A stretch of 64,000 bases of DNA from NCBI GenBank assembly GCA_965225715.1, contig CBDDBK010000003.1, forward strand, positions 310,001 through 374,000, written 5' to 3'. Both the position numbers and the translations under genes were made by a program. Source of the stretch: CBDDBK01 sp965225715. Its GTDB lineage: Bacteria > Bacteroidota > Bacteroidia > Cytophagales > Flammeovirgaceae. Positions 8,057 to 16,479 of the stretch are shown piece by piece; position 1 is the stretch's first letter, and each line of letters begins with the position of its first letter. The notes beneath the pieces are model-generated. The model worked only from the letters and a program-made list of their open reading frames with translations, was not told the origin of the DNA and searched no databases.

Positions 8057-8368
8057 ATGCAAACCATTAGAATAAAATTGAAATCCTATGATCATTTACT
8101 CTTAGATAGATCTTGCGAACATATTGTTAGTGAAGTAAAATTGACAGGGGCAGTTGTTAGCGGTCCTATTCCATTACCTACCGTAAAAGAAAAGTTTACA
8201 GTACTTCGTTCGCCACATGTTAACAAAAAATCGCGAGAGCAGTTTCAACTTTGTACTTACCGACGCTTAGTAGATATTTATTCAGATTCTTCTTCTAAAA
8301 CGGTCAATGCTTTAATGAAATTAGATCTCCCAAGTGGTGTAGATGTCCAAATTAAAGTTGGTAAATAA
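8057..8368 (+). CDS. rpsJ: 30S ribosomal protein S10
   Basis: 103 aa, full length. S10 sits in the head of the 30S subunit and, as NusE, also binds NusB in antitermination. It shows the conserved 'IRIKLKSYDHLLLDRSCEHIV', 'GPIPLPT', 'PHVNKKSREQF' and 'LDLPSGVDVQIKV'. In Bacteroidota rpsJ normally follows fusA/rpsG at the head of the S10 operon. Here neither neighbour is ribosomal: an aldolase lies upstream and rlmB 12 bp downstream, so it now forms a two-gene unit with rlmB. The sequence shows no damage. Confidence 0.97.
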   Translation: MQTIRIKLKSYDHLLLDRSCEHIVSEVKLTGAVVSGPIPLPTVKEKFTVLRSPHVNKKSREQFQLCTYRRLVDIYSDSSSKTVNALMKLDLPSGVDVQIKVGK

Positions 8369-8380
8369 AACACCTCTTTT

Positions 8381-9133
8381 TTGAAAACAAGAACCAACAA
8401 TACTATAGCAGGTATTCAACCTGTAAAAGAGGCTATTTTATCAGGTGCCGAAATTGATAGAGCCTATATACGCGAAGGCAAACTAAGTGATACTTTAAAG
8501 GATCTATTATATGAACTAAGAGCATTAAAAGTACCTACTTTTCGTGTACCTTTAGCCAAACTCAACCAATTAACCAAAAGTCTCCATCAAGGTATAGTTA
8601 TCTTCCGTCCGCTTATTAGCTATACCTCTTTAGACTTCGTGATTTCAGAATCGTATAGAAAAGGTAAAATGCCTTTAATTTTGCTTTTAGAAGATATTAC
8701 TGACGTTAGAAACCTGGGCGCTTTAGCACGTACAGCAGAATGTGCTGGTGTAGACGCTTTAGTTTTAAAATCTAAAGGTAGTGCGCTGGTTAATGATATT
8801 GCTATCAAGACTTCGGCAGGTGCTTTAAATATATTATCTATTTGTCGGGTAACAAGTCTTGTTAGTACTATTGGTTATTTAAAAAAGTCTGGGCTACAGG
8901 TTTTAGGAACGGCTTTAAAGCCTAAAGCTAATTTATACAAACAAGATTTTAAAAAACCATTAGCTTTGATTATGGGTTCTGAAGGTCAAGGATTAAGTGA
9001 AGAAACTATAAAACTTTGTGATAGTCAAGTTTGTATTCCTCATTTTGGTCAAGTAAAATCTTTAAATGTTTCAGTAGCTGCTGGGGTCATCTTATTTGAA
9101 TGCATGCGACAGAGAAGTATAAAGGAAAAATAA
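8381..9133 (+). CDS. rlmB: 23S rRNA (guanosine-2'-O-)-methyltransferase, TrmH/RlmB family
   Basis: 250 aa, SpoU/TrmH-type knotted methyltransferase that 2'-O-methylates a guanosine of 23S rRNA using SAM. An N-terminal substrate-binding domain (IAGIQPVKEAI, 9-19) is followed by the three SPOUT motifs: 'LEDITDVRNLGALARTAECAG' (with the catalytic Arg), 'ALIMGSEGQGLS', and 'IPHFGQVKSLNVSVAAGVILFE'. The start is TTG 8381, chosen because the family N-terminus 'NTIAGIQPV' begins a few residues later and there is no ATG nearby. It lies 12 bp after rpsJ and is probably co-transcribed with it. Confidence 0.9.
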   Translation: MKTRTNNTIAGIQPVKEAILSGAEIDRAYIREGKLSDTLKDLLYELRALKVPTFRVPLAKLNQLTKSLHQGIVIFRPLISYTSLDFVISESYRKGKMPLILLLEDITDVRNLGALARTAECAGVDALVLKSKGSALVNDIAIKTSAGALNILSICRVTSLVSTIGYLKKSGLQVLGTALKPKANLYKQDFKKPLALIMGSEGQGLSEETIKLCDSQVCIPHFGQVKSLNVSVAAGVILFECMRQRSIKEK

Positions 9134-9324
9134 GGACTGAAGCCTTCAAAAGTTTAAAATATAATTTTAGAAAACTTTAAAAGAAGGTTTAATGCATGGG
9201 TATTGAAAATGACTATTTTTGAAATAAAAATAGCATTATTATAAAACCAACTACTTCCAAAAAATTAAGAACTTATATTTTCTTATTTTATAAACCATAT
9301 TTTCATTAATTTAAATTAGTAACT

Positions 9325-9741
9325 ATGACTATAAAAAATGTTTTAATTGTTTGTTTGATTATTACAATTTTTCATACCTATACTAGTAAGTCCCAAACAA
9401 GGATAGAAAGAACTATAAATTATGGAAAGGGGAGTTTTAGTGGTAAAGGTTTGTTAAAACTAAACGGAGTTGAATTGAAAGAGAATTATAAAATTCAAAC
9501 TTCAAACAAATGGTTCACAGATAATTATCAAGATTTACGAACTATATTGAATATTTATATGAATACACCTTCTTTAATCCCAAGCCTGACCTATAAAATT
9601 AATAAAGAAAAAAAAGAAATCATTATTTCTATTCATTCGCCTCATCCTTACTCGGGTAGAGAAAAACCAAATTTGAAAGCATGGAATGATTATTTCGAAA
9701 AAGAGTTTAAAAACTATCTTAATTATAAAAACCAAAGGTAA
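9325..9741 (+). CDS. Hypothetical secreted protein
   Basis: 138 aa. An N-terminal signal peptide (IKNVLIVCLIITIFHTYTSK, then SQT) precedes a lysine-rich mature part with no family I recognise. 'NYGKGSFSGKGLLKLNGVEL' looks like a glycine-rich beta hairpin, and 'INKEKKEIIISIHSPHPYSG' forms another strand pair. It is probably exported to the periplasm. It is alone, 191 bp after rlmB, with an A-type repeat end (AATAGCATTGCTATAG) just past its stop. Confidence 0.5.
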   Translation: MTIKNVLIVCLIITIFHTYTSKSQTRIERTINYGKGSFSGKGLLKLNGVELKENYKIQTSNKWFTDNYQDLRTILNIYMNTPSLIPSLTYKINKEKKEIIISIHSPHPYSGREKPNLKAWNDYFEKEFKNYLNYKNQR

Positions 9742-9820
9742 CCAAGGAATAGCATTGCTATAGCAGTAAAAACAAAATACTTAGCCCATAACAGCAGCAT
9801 CCTTTTTCATAATTTCCAAT

Positions 9821-10396
9821 TCAAAGGTACAGTTTTTTAATTTTGATATAGTTTTCAACATCTAAAGGTACCAAATACTTTATAGATTGTTTCTTTTTAA
9901 TACAGCTTCGAATAAAACTTGCCGAAATATTCATAGTTGGTACATCAAGAATTTGTACATTTTCATGACTTTTGTAACTCATATGATTATCAAAGCCTAT
10001 TCTTGGATAAACAAGAATACCGTAATAGGTTAAGATTTCTATATAATTCTTCCACTTATGAAAATTTTTTAAATTATCGCTTCCCATAACAACTTTAAAA
10101 TGATGGTTTGGGTATTTTTGGCTTATTTTTTTCAAGGTATTAATGGTATAATTGGGCTGAGGTAAATTAAATTCTATATCTGTTACGTTAAAATTAGAGT
10201 TGTTGGCTATAGCTAAACGTATTAGTTGGAAGCGGTCAAATTCATGAAGTAAATTTGGTTTTTTTTTAAATGGCGATTTAGGTGTAATCACAAACCAAAC
10301 CTTATCAATATTGGTTTGCTTTACAATTTCGTTAGCAATAATTAAATGGCCTATATGAATAGGATTAAAAGAACCGAAATATAAGGCAATAGTCAT
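9821..10396 (-). CDS. nadD: Nicotinate-nucleotide adenylyltransferase
   Basis: 191 aa, adenylylates nicotinate mononucleotide to deamido-NAD in NAD synthesis. The nucleotidyltransferase signature 'YFGSFNPIHIGHLIIANEI' (6-24) includes the HxGH motif. 'VMGSDNLKNFHKWKNY' and the C-terminal 'ISASFIRSCIKKKQSIKYLVP' (ISxxxIR) are the other fixed motifs of NadD. The length is normal. In this phylum it often follows gmk or a DUF gene; here it stands alone. A family A repeat begins 2 bp upstream of its ATG, so any promoter must lie inside or beyond that repeat. Confidence 0.94.
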   Translation of the reverse strand: MTIALYFGSFNPIHIGHLIIANEIVKQTNIDKVWFVITPKSPFKKKPNLLHEFDRFQLIRLAIANNSNFNVTDIEFNLPQPNYTINTLKKISQKYPNHHFKVVMGSDNLKNFHKWKNYIEILTYYGILVYPRIGFDNHMSYKSHENVQILDVPTMNISASFIRSCIKKKQSIKYLVPLDVENYIKIKKLYL

Positions 10397-10398
10397 AT

Positions 10399-10491
10399 TA
10401 TAGTCATGTCAATTGAAAAAAGGATTTTTAAAGGTTTTAATTCATTGATTTTAAAAACGTCCGTTTTCCGAAATAAAACAGCATTGCTATA
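10399..10491 (+). repeat. Family A 93-bp repeat
   Basis: A full-length copy: TATAGTCATGTCAATTGAAA, AAGGATTTTT, TTCATTGATTTTAAAAA, CCGTTTTCCG, ending AACAGCATTGCTATA. It starts 2 bp upstream of nadD and forms part of the divergent spacer to the gene at 10582. Confidence 0.7.
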
Positions 10492-10581
10492 AACACAAAA
10501 TTGAAATTTAGAAATTTGATAAACTGTTTTATAAATTTTATATTTTTTCATTCTATACAGTTACCTAAATACGATAGACGA

Positions 10582-11748
10582 ATGGTATTTAAAAATTTTT
10601 ATCTTATTCTATTTTTTTATTTTTTCTCAGTGCCTTTTTTTGCTTTGCAGGCTCAGTCTAAAGTAAAATATGAAGTTGTTAAGATTCCTTTTTTCAAACC
10701 GGATTACCTTTTTGGAGAAGTTATTTTAGAAATGGATTATGCCAGCAGTAAAATTAAGAATCCAGAAGAATGGGATATTAGTAATAATGGTAAAATTAAG
10801 GCTATTAATATTATTTATTCCGATTATCCCAAAATCAAAGACAAATGGATTACCCATTACGATACTTTATTAAACAGGCGTATACGTAGTCTTCAAACCC
10901 TTATTCCAAATATACATGAGCTTTCCGATAGTTCGGTATTTACTGATAAACCCAAAGTAAAATGGACACTCACTTTAGAAACCAATTGCGAAACTGAAAA
11001 GGAAGCGAAAGCCTTATTTCATGGAATTGTTATCACCTATAAGAAAAAAGTTCCTGTTCATGTGATTAAAAATTATAAAGTCATTACTAAAATTATAGAA
11101 CAAGACTTAGACTTCAAAGATTCAGTAGTTTATAATGTTTTTGAAAGAAATAATCAATGGTACAATATGCTTATTATTAACGATTGGACTGCCAGTATGT
11201 ATACCTATGGCGCCCAAGTTCTTTTGTGGCATAGATTAAATCCTTCAGATGATAAAATAAAGAATTTACTACTCTTCAACGATGGTAACCATAAAAAAGA
11301 TGAAAATAAAGATATGGGCGAAACAGGTGGCTTTACTTTTTTAGAAGCCTATAATTTTAAAGAAATATATAAAGCCGTAAGATTTACAATGTTAAATGGT
11401 AGAGGTGGAGATATACCCGAAAATGACGTAGAGGCTATTTTATATGGTATTGAAAAAAGTAATAATGCTATTAAAGATGTGATTTTAATAGCTGATAATA
11501 GTAGTGGAATTCGGGATAAAATTCTTATAACTAAAATTACAAAACCTATAAAAATAATTATTTGTGGAAAAGATAAATCAGCCATTCACCCGGATTATTT
11601 AGAATTGGCTTATAAAACAAAAGGCAGCATCCATACTATAGAAGAAGATATTGTTGACCTTGTCGGTTTGTTTGAGGGTGAAAAACTAACTATAGGCCAG
11701 TATACCTATAGTTTGAAAGATGGTGAATTTGAAGTTATAGAGGAGTAA
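10582..11748 (+). CDS. Hypothetical secreted protein, possibly VWA-like
   Basis: 388 aa from ATG 10582. This start places a clean signal peptide (FYLILFFYFFSVPFFALQAQ) at the N-terminus, while the longer reading from 10501 begins with TTG inside repeat-derived sequence. The middle (KVKWTLTLETNCETEKEAKALFHG) and end show alternating strands and helices. 'DWTASMYTYGAQVLLWHRL' and 'VILIADNSSGIRD' resemble the strand-helix pattern of von Willebrand A folds, where the usual DxSxS is replaced by DNSSG. I do not recognise a named family. Probably periplasmic or surface-located. Confidence 0.5.
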   Translation: MVFKNFYLILFFYFFSVPFFALQAQSKVKYEVVKIPFFKPDYLFGEVILEMDYASSKIKNPEEWDISNNGKIKAINIIYSDYPKIKDKWITHYDTLLNRRIRSLQTLIPNIHELSDSSVFTDKPKVKWTLTLETNCETEKEAKALFHGIVITYKKKVPVHVIKNYKVITKIIEQDLDFKDSVVYNVFERNNQWYNMLIINDWTASMYTYGAQVLLWHRLNPSDDKIKNLLLFNDGNHKKDENKDMGETGGFTFLEAYNFKEIYKAVRFTMLNGRGGDIPENDVEAILYGIEKSNNAIKDVILIADNSSGIRDKILITKITKPIKIIICGKDKSAIHPDYLELAYKTKGSIHTIEEDIVDLVGLFEGEKLTIGQYTYSLKDGEFEVIEE

Positions 11749-11836
11749 GAGATAAAATGATGATAGTGTTTACTTTTAACCAATGCGTTAAATCTCCTAA
11801 AAAACCCTTTTTTAAAGAGGCCTGACTATATTAAAT

Positions 11837-12340
11837 TTAATGACAACTTTTTTTATATTTCTTTAGTTTGTAATAATTGTAAGGTAAAGGTGCTATGAAA
11901 CCAGCGATTAAAGCTAAAAGCAAAGCAAACCAATAAATAGGGCTAGTAAAATTTGCTTTTCCGCCCGTTATCATAAAATCGGTTGCATTCATAGCTAATT
12001 CCATACCAACCATAGATAAGAATGACATTGAGATAGCAACTGTAAAACTTTTAGCCCAATCTAATTTGGATTTAAAGCGTAAAATTATAGTTTCTAAAAG
12101 AATAGAAGTTAACAAACCTGCTAAAGTTGCTAAAAATATTTGCCAAAAAATAAGGGTTTTAGGGTAATAGGCTTGTAAATAAATGATCATACTAAAATCT
12201 CCTATAGAACAACCTATCAAACAATTAGTTGTATTAAAAACTGAAGATTTCCAAATTTGCTTATCTTTCCAAAAATTAGATGACTTTTCCCGTTTTTTTT
12301 CTATTACTAATTGAGAATGACAAGATTGTTTATTAGTCAT
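11837..12340 (-). CDS. DUF4396-type membrane protein
   Basis: 167 aa. After about 35 polar residues come four hydrophobic helices. The first contains 'NTTNCLIGCSIGDFSMIIYL', the Cys/Gly-rich signature of DUF4396 proteins. 'LLTSILLETIILRF' and 'FLSMVGMELAMNATDF' are further typical blocks, and Cys/His/Met near helix starts hint at metal handling, which is unproven for the family. It is monocistronic, with an A-type repeat about 95 bp upstream of the start. Confidence 0.65.
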   Translation of the reverse strand: MTNKQSCHSQLVIEKKREKSSNFWKDKQIWKSSVFNTTNCLIGCSIGDFSMIIYLQAYYPKTLIFWQIFLATLAGLLTSILLETIILRFKSKLDWAKSFTVAISMSFLSMVGMELAMNATDFMITGGKANFTSPIYWFALLLALIAGFIAPLPYNYYKLKKYKKSCH

Positions 12341-12434
12341 ATAAAAAGGAGTTATCTTAATTTATATGTAATTAATTGGTTATAAAATATTTAAAAAAAC
12401 CATTTTTCAAATCCCATTTTTAATACTAATGAGT

Positions 12435-12527
12435 TATACTCAAATTACTTGAAAAAGAGAGTTTTTCGGATTCTAACCTATTGGTATTGAAACTTAACGT
12501 TTCGCAAAATAAAATAGCTTTGCTATA
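12435..12527 (+). repeat. Family A 93-bp repeat
   Basis: Starts TATACTCAAATTACTTGAAA and ends AAAATAGCTTTGCTATA. It is almost identical over its whole length to the copy at 23671-23763, including AGAGAGTTTTTCGGATTCTA. The two are therefore a recent duplicate pair. It occupies the spacer between the DUF4396 and fadN genes; the remaining ~220 bp shows nothing else. Confidence 0.75.
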
Positions 12528-12658
12528 AACCTTCTAAAAATCCTTATTCTATTGGAATTTTATAAAACTCTTTTTTTTACGCTTTTACATTTTTAAAGTA
12601 TTCATTTTTAATCAACTATAATAATGTATAATTTATGGTTCATAATTATTATACAATC

Positions 12659-15055
12659 TTAATTCCTTAATGGCTTATTGTTCATGAGTAAGTATTGAAT
12701 TCTATCCAAGGTTTTTTTATTACCTACAAGATTGAGAAAACCTTCTCTTTCTATATCCAATAAATATTGTTCGCTGACATTTTGAGAACTTGTCAAATCA
12801 CCACCACATAATACATAAGCAACTTTTTTGGAAATTTCTACATCATAATCCGACATATATTCACCTATTCTAAATTCATTAATAGCCGAATAGAGTACTG
12901 ATAATCCGGTTCTACCCAGAACCTGTATATCTGTTCTTGGTGTTGGTGGCATATAATTTTTAGCAAGTTCAAGGACTTTTTCTTTAGCTTGGGCAATATT
13001 TTTAGGTGTATTAACACAAACAGAATCTTTACCTTGTATCAAATAATGATGGTCAAAACCTTCCCATGCCGAAGTTGCTACGGTTGCCGTAGCAATAGTT
13101 TTAAAATAGTCTATTAAGGTCGGGATTTGAACATCACCTTTGAAGTATTTATCAGAAGCTCTAAGAGCAAATTCTTTGGTTCCCCCACCGCCGGGCAATA
13201 AACCTACCCCAACTTCTACAAGTCCTATATACGATTCAGCAGCATAAACACCTGCATCACAGTGCATAGAAATTTCACAACCACCTCCAAAAACATAACC
13301 TTGTGTAGCAACCACAACAGGTATTTTAGAAGTTCGAATGCGCATGGTCATTTGTTGAAAATCATTGACCATCTTAGACAGTTTATCAAACTTTTTCTGT
13401 CCTGCCAACATACCAATACCCATTAAATTAGCCCCTACAGTAAAATTTTCAGCATTATTGCCAATAACAAGCCCTTTCCAACCTTCTTCTTCTGCCTTAA
13501 TAATCGCTTCTAACATGCCTTTACCAATACCTTCGCCTAAAGCATTGCTCTTACTGGTAAATTCAAGACACATGACCCCATCTCCAATATCATGAACTGT
13601 GCATTCAGTATTTTTAAGCACTGGTGTGTTATTTCGTAAAGCATCAAGGATAATAAAACCTTCTGCGCTAGGTACTGGTTTGTAGGTATTGGTTTTGAGG
13701 TCATAATATTTCTTTTTACCGTCTGCAAGTTTATAAAAAGAGTTTATCCCTTGATTTTGCATATCTTTAATCCAATTGGGCAGAGTTTCTCCTGCTGATT
13801 CGGCAAGGGCAATACCTTTTTCAAAACCAATAGCATCCCAATATTCAAAAGGTCCATAAGACCATACATAACCAGCTCGCATAGCATCGTCTATACTATA
13901 AAATTCATCAGCTATTTCGGGTATACGATTAGCAGAATAAGCAAAAAGAGCAGCGAAATAATCACTTAAAAACTTGTTTTCTCGTTCTTCGCCATCAATC
14001 AAATTTTGAAGACGTTTGTTAAAAAGTTCTATTCCTTTAGTGGCAGCAACTGCTTTAAGTTTAGGTTTTATAGATGGTTCATAAGTTAGTGTTTTTAAAT
14101 TAAGAGCGTTAATCGTTCTTTTTCCGCTGGTATCTTTTATTTTTTCATAAAAACCTTTTTTTGATTTATTACCCAAAAATTTATTTTCCAAAAGAAAATC
14201 TATATATTTTGGATTTCCTTTATCTTGTAAGGCATCCACAAATTCATCTCCTTTCACATTAGCAAGTATAAATTTGGTAACTTTATCACCTGTATCTATA
14301 CCAACTAAATCTTGTAATCTAAAAGTTGCTGTATTAGGCCTAGCGATTAATTTTCCGGTGATAGCATCAACTTCTTCGATGCGCATATTATATTTATCGG
14401 TGAGTTGAAAGGTTTTGACACCAGACATGATACCTATTCTATTGGCAATAAAAGCTGGGGTATCTTTGCAGAGTATGGTTTGTTTTCCCAAATAAACAGA
14501 CCCAAAGTGCATGAAAAAATCAATTACTTCAGGATCACTTTCTTGATGGGGAATAATTTCTAAAAGTCGCAAGTATCTTGGGGGATTAAAAAAATGGGTA
14601 CCGCAAAAGTGTTTTTTAAAATCTGACGATCGACCTTCTGCCAACATAGAAATTGGAATACTCGAAGTATTTGAAGTTACTAAAGTACCTGATTGTCTAT
14701 ATTTTTCAACTCGTTCAAAAAGTTGTTTTTTTATATCTAAACGTTCTACAACAACCTCAATAATCCAATCAGCATCGGCTATTTTTTCAAAATCATCTTC
14801 AAAATTTCCTGTTTGAATTCTTGAAACAAAGGCATTTTTATACAAAGGTGCAGGTTTTGATTTGATAGCTGTTTTTAAAGCCTCATTAACAATATTATTT
14901 CGAAATTTGGGATTTTGTTTATCTTTTTCAGTTAAATTTGGCGGTATTATATCTAACATAAGAACCTCTATTCCAATGTTTGCAAGGTGACAGGCAATAC
15001 CTGAACCCATAACCCCAGATCCCAAAACAGCTACTTTTTTTAATCTATAAGTCAT
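12659..15055 (-). CDS. fadN: 3-hydroxyacyl-CoA dehydrogenase / enoyl-CoA hydratase (FadN-type)
   Basis: 798 aa, a bifunctional beta-oxidation enzyme of the FadN layout. The dehydrogenase comes first, with Rossmann motif 'VAVLGSGVMGSGIACHLANI' at 8-27 and 'TSNTSSIPIS', 'GTHFFNPPRYLRLLEI', then a second C-terminal HAD domain. The crotonase domain is at the C-terminal side (about 480-720) with 'VVATQGYVFGGGCEISMHCD' and 'YIGLVEVGVGLLPGGGGTKE', the two oxyanion/active-site stretches with a catalytic Glu. It oxidises fatty acyl-CoA in the cytoplasm. FadN usually pairs with a thiolase (fadA) and an acyl-CoA dehydrogenase; neither is adjacent here. Confidence 0.93.
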   Translation of the reverse strand: MTYRLKKVAVLGSGVMGSGIACHLANIGIEVLMLDIIPPNLTEKDKQNPKFRNNIVNEALKTAIKSKPAPLYKNAFVSRIQTGNFEDDFEKIADADWIIEVVVERLDIKKQLFERVEKYRQSGTLVTSNTSSIPISMLAEGRSSDFKKHFCGTHFFNPPRYLRLLEIIPHQESDPEVIDFFMHFGSVYLGKQTILCKDTPAFIANRIGIMSGVKTFQLTDKYNMRIEEVDAITGKLIARPNTATFRLQDLVGIDTGDKVTKFILANVKGDEFVDALQDKGNPKYIDFLLENKFLGNKSKKGFYEKIKDTSGKRTINALNLKTLTYEPSIKPKLKAVAATKGIELFNKRLQNLIDGEERENKFLSDYFAALFAYSANRIPEIADEFYSIDDAMRAGYVWSYGPFEYWDAIGFEKGIALAESAGETLPNWIKDMQNQGINSFYKLADGKKKYYDLKTNTYKPVPSAEGFIILDALRNNTPVLKNTECTVHDIGDGVMCLEFTSKSNALGEGIGKGMLEAIIKAEEEGWKGLVIGNNAENFTVGANLMGIGMLAGQKKFDKLSKMVNDFQQMTMRIRTSKIPVVVATQGYVFGGGCEISMHCDAGVYAAESYIGLVEVGVGLLPGGGGTKEFALRASDKYFKGDVQIPTLIDYFKTIATATVATSAWEGFDHHYLIQGKDSVCVNTPKNIAQAKEKVLELAKNYMPPTPRTDIQVLGRTGLSVLYSAINEFRIGEYMSDYDVEISKKVAYVLCGGDLTSSQNVSEQYLLDIEREGFLNLVGNKKTLDRIQYLLMNNKPLRN

Positions 15056-15394
15056 TATTTTATTTTAAAATATAAAGGATGAAGTCAATAACGAATGAAT
15101 TAATGAATTGTGAATTACTATAATTTTAAATTAATAGTCAAATATTTATAGATTTTTATTCTTACAAAGTATTTGACCGGTTTTCAGTATTTTAGTTTTT
15201 GTTATTCGTAATTGTTAATTATTATATTTTATAATTTTTGTTTGATTCTATTATAAAGAATCTTTATTTTACGCCAAATCTTGGATTATGCCATTGTTTA
15301 TTCAATGTTAACTGTAAATATAGTAAAATATGTAATTTGTATAAGCGGGTACAAATGTCTAATTTAAAATTAACCATTAAACAACATTACTATC
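15056..15394. other. 339-bp divergent spacer
   Basis: It lies between fadN (minus) and the hydrolase (plus), so both promoters should be here. AT-rich, with ATATTTATAGATTTTTAT-like words that recur in other spacers. No repeat end, RNA or convincing reading frame was seen. Confidence 0.3.
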
Positions 15395-16117
15395 ATGAAA
15401 ATCAATTTTTTTTTCTTATTTTTTTTTCTTTGTTTTTTATCTCAAGCTAGAGATTATCAAAAGGTCACATTTCCTTCCTTAGACGGTTTGACGGTTTTTG
15501 CTAATGCTTATCAGGTCGACGATGCTGCCCCAACAATAATTCTTTGCCATCAGGCTTTATACAATAAATTAGAATATAAAGAAACAGCATTAAAATTAAA
15601 TGAATTGGGATTTAATTGTTTGGCTATAGATCAACGTTCCGGCGGAAAATTAAGAGGTGAAAATAATGAAACTTGTCGTTTAGCCAAACAAAAAAAACTA
15701 TCTACCAATTACATTGATGCTGAACAAGATATTATTGCTGCTGTTAACTATATTTATAATCAATCTAAGAAAAAAGTTATTCTATTAGGAAGTTCTTATT
15801 CGGCTTCTTTAGTTTTAAAAATAGCTTCTGAAAATGAAAAAGTTAAGGCAGTAATTTCCTTTAGCCCGGGTGAATATTTCAAAAATTTATCTATTAAAGA
15901 AACTGTTGGAAAACTTAACAAGCCAGCTTGGTTAAGTTCTTCAAAGCAAGAAGGTAAGAAAGTTAAAACTATTTTTCAAGCCATAAAAGGCAGTCAAAAA
16001 ACCCAGTTTATTCCTAAAAGTTCTGGATATCACGGTTCAAAAGCACTTTGGAGCAGTTCGAAAGGAAATAAAGAATATTGGGATAACCTAACCAAGTTTT
16101 TATTAAAAATAAAATGA
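15395..16117 (+). CDS. Secreted alpha/beta hydrolase
   Basis: 240 aa from ATG 15395. A hydrophobic signal peptide (INFFFLFFFLCFLSQARD) is followed by an alpha/beta-hydrolase fold: strand 'PTIILCHQALYN', 'LAIDQRSGGKLRGENN', nucleophile elbow 'LLGSSYSASLVLKIA' (GxSxS-type, Ser in GSSYS), and late His in 'SGYHGSKALW'. This resembles dienelactone hydrolase or lysophospholipase-like proteins. The substrate is unknown; an ester or peptide bond in the periplasm is likely. The catalytic acid is not obvious by eye. Alone, with two A-type repeats after it. Confidence 0.7.
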   Translation: MKINFFFLFFFLCFLSQARDYQKVTFPSLDGLTVFANAYQVDDAAPTIILCHQALYNKLEYKETALKLNELGFNCLAIDQRSGGKLRGENNETCRLAKQKKLSTNYIDAEQDIIAAVNYIYNQSKKKVILLGSSYSASLVLKIASENEKVKAVISFSPGEYFKNLSIKETVGKLNKPAWLSSSKQEGKKVKTIFQAIKGSQKTQFIPKSSGYHGSKALWSSSKGNKEYWDNLTKFLLKIK

Positions 16118-16185
16118 ATATATGCCAATAGTCCATAAGGATTTACCTTGATAATGATGCCTTTTACCGATCAATTATGAAATGT

Positions 16186-16221
16186 TATAGCAATTCTATT
16201 TTTCAAATAGATAAGACTATA
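16186..16221. repeat. Family A repeat, short internally deleted form
   Basis: 36 bp with both ends of the repeat (TATAGCAATTCTATTT and AGATAAGACTATA) but no core. AAATAG directly before the right end resembles a recombination product. A full copy begins 20 bp later. Confidence 0.5.
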
Positions 16222-16241
16222 AACATAAAATTTAATTGACA

Positions 16242-16335
16242 TATAGCCTTTCTATCAAAAATAAGGAGATAATATTTTTTCATTATCAATGATTTAAATA
16301 TCTAAAAAATGCTTTTTCTATTTAAGATGACTATA
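16242..16335 (-). repeat. Family A 93-bp repeat
   Basis: Full-length copy in the reverse orientation, starting TATAGCCTTTCTATCAAAAA, with core TTCATTATCAATGATTTAAA and end AAGATGACTATA. Its core closely matches the copies at 28533 and 49922. The remaining 145 bp to lpxD show nothing further. Confidence 0.7.
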
Positions 16336-16479
16336 AAAGCAGAGAACTGTATCCTTATACTATTTCAGTATTTAAAAAGGCTGAAAAAAATCAATTTTTT
16401 TATAATTAAATTGATAAACAATTTAATTATAGAATGGTATTATATAAACACTTCAATTACCTATTTAAAATATTAGATT

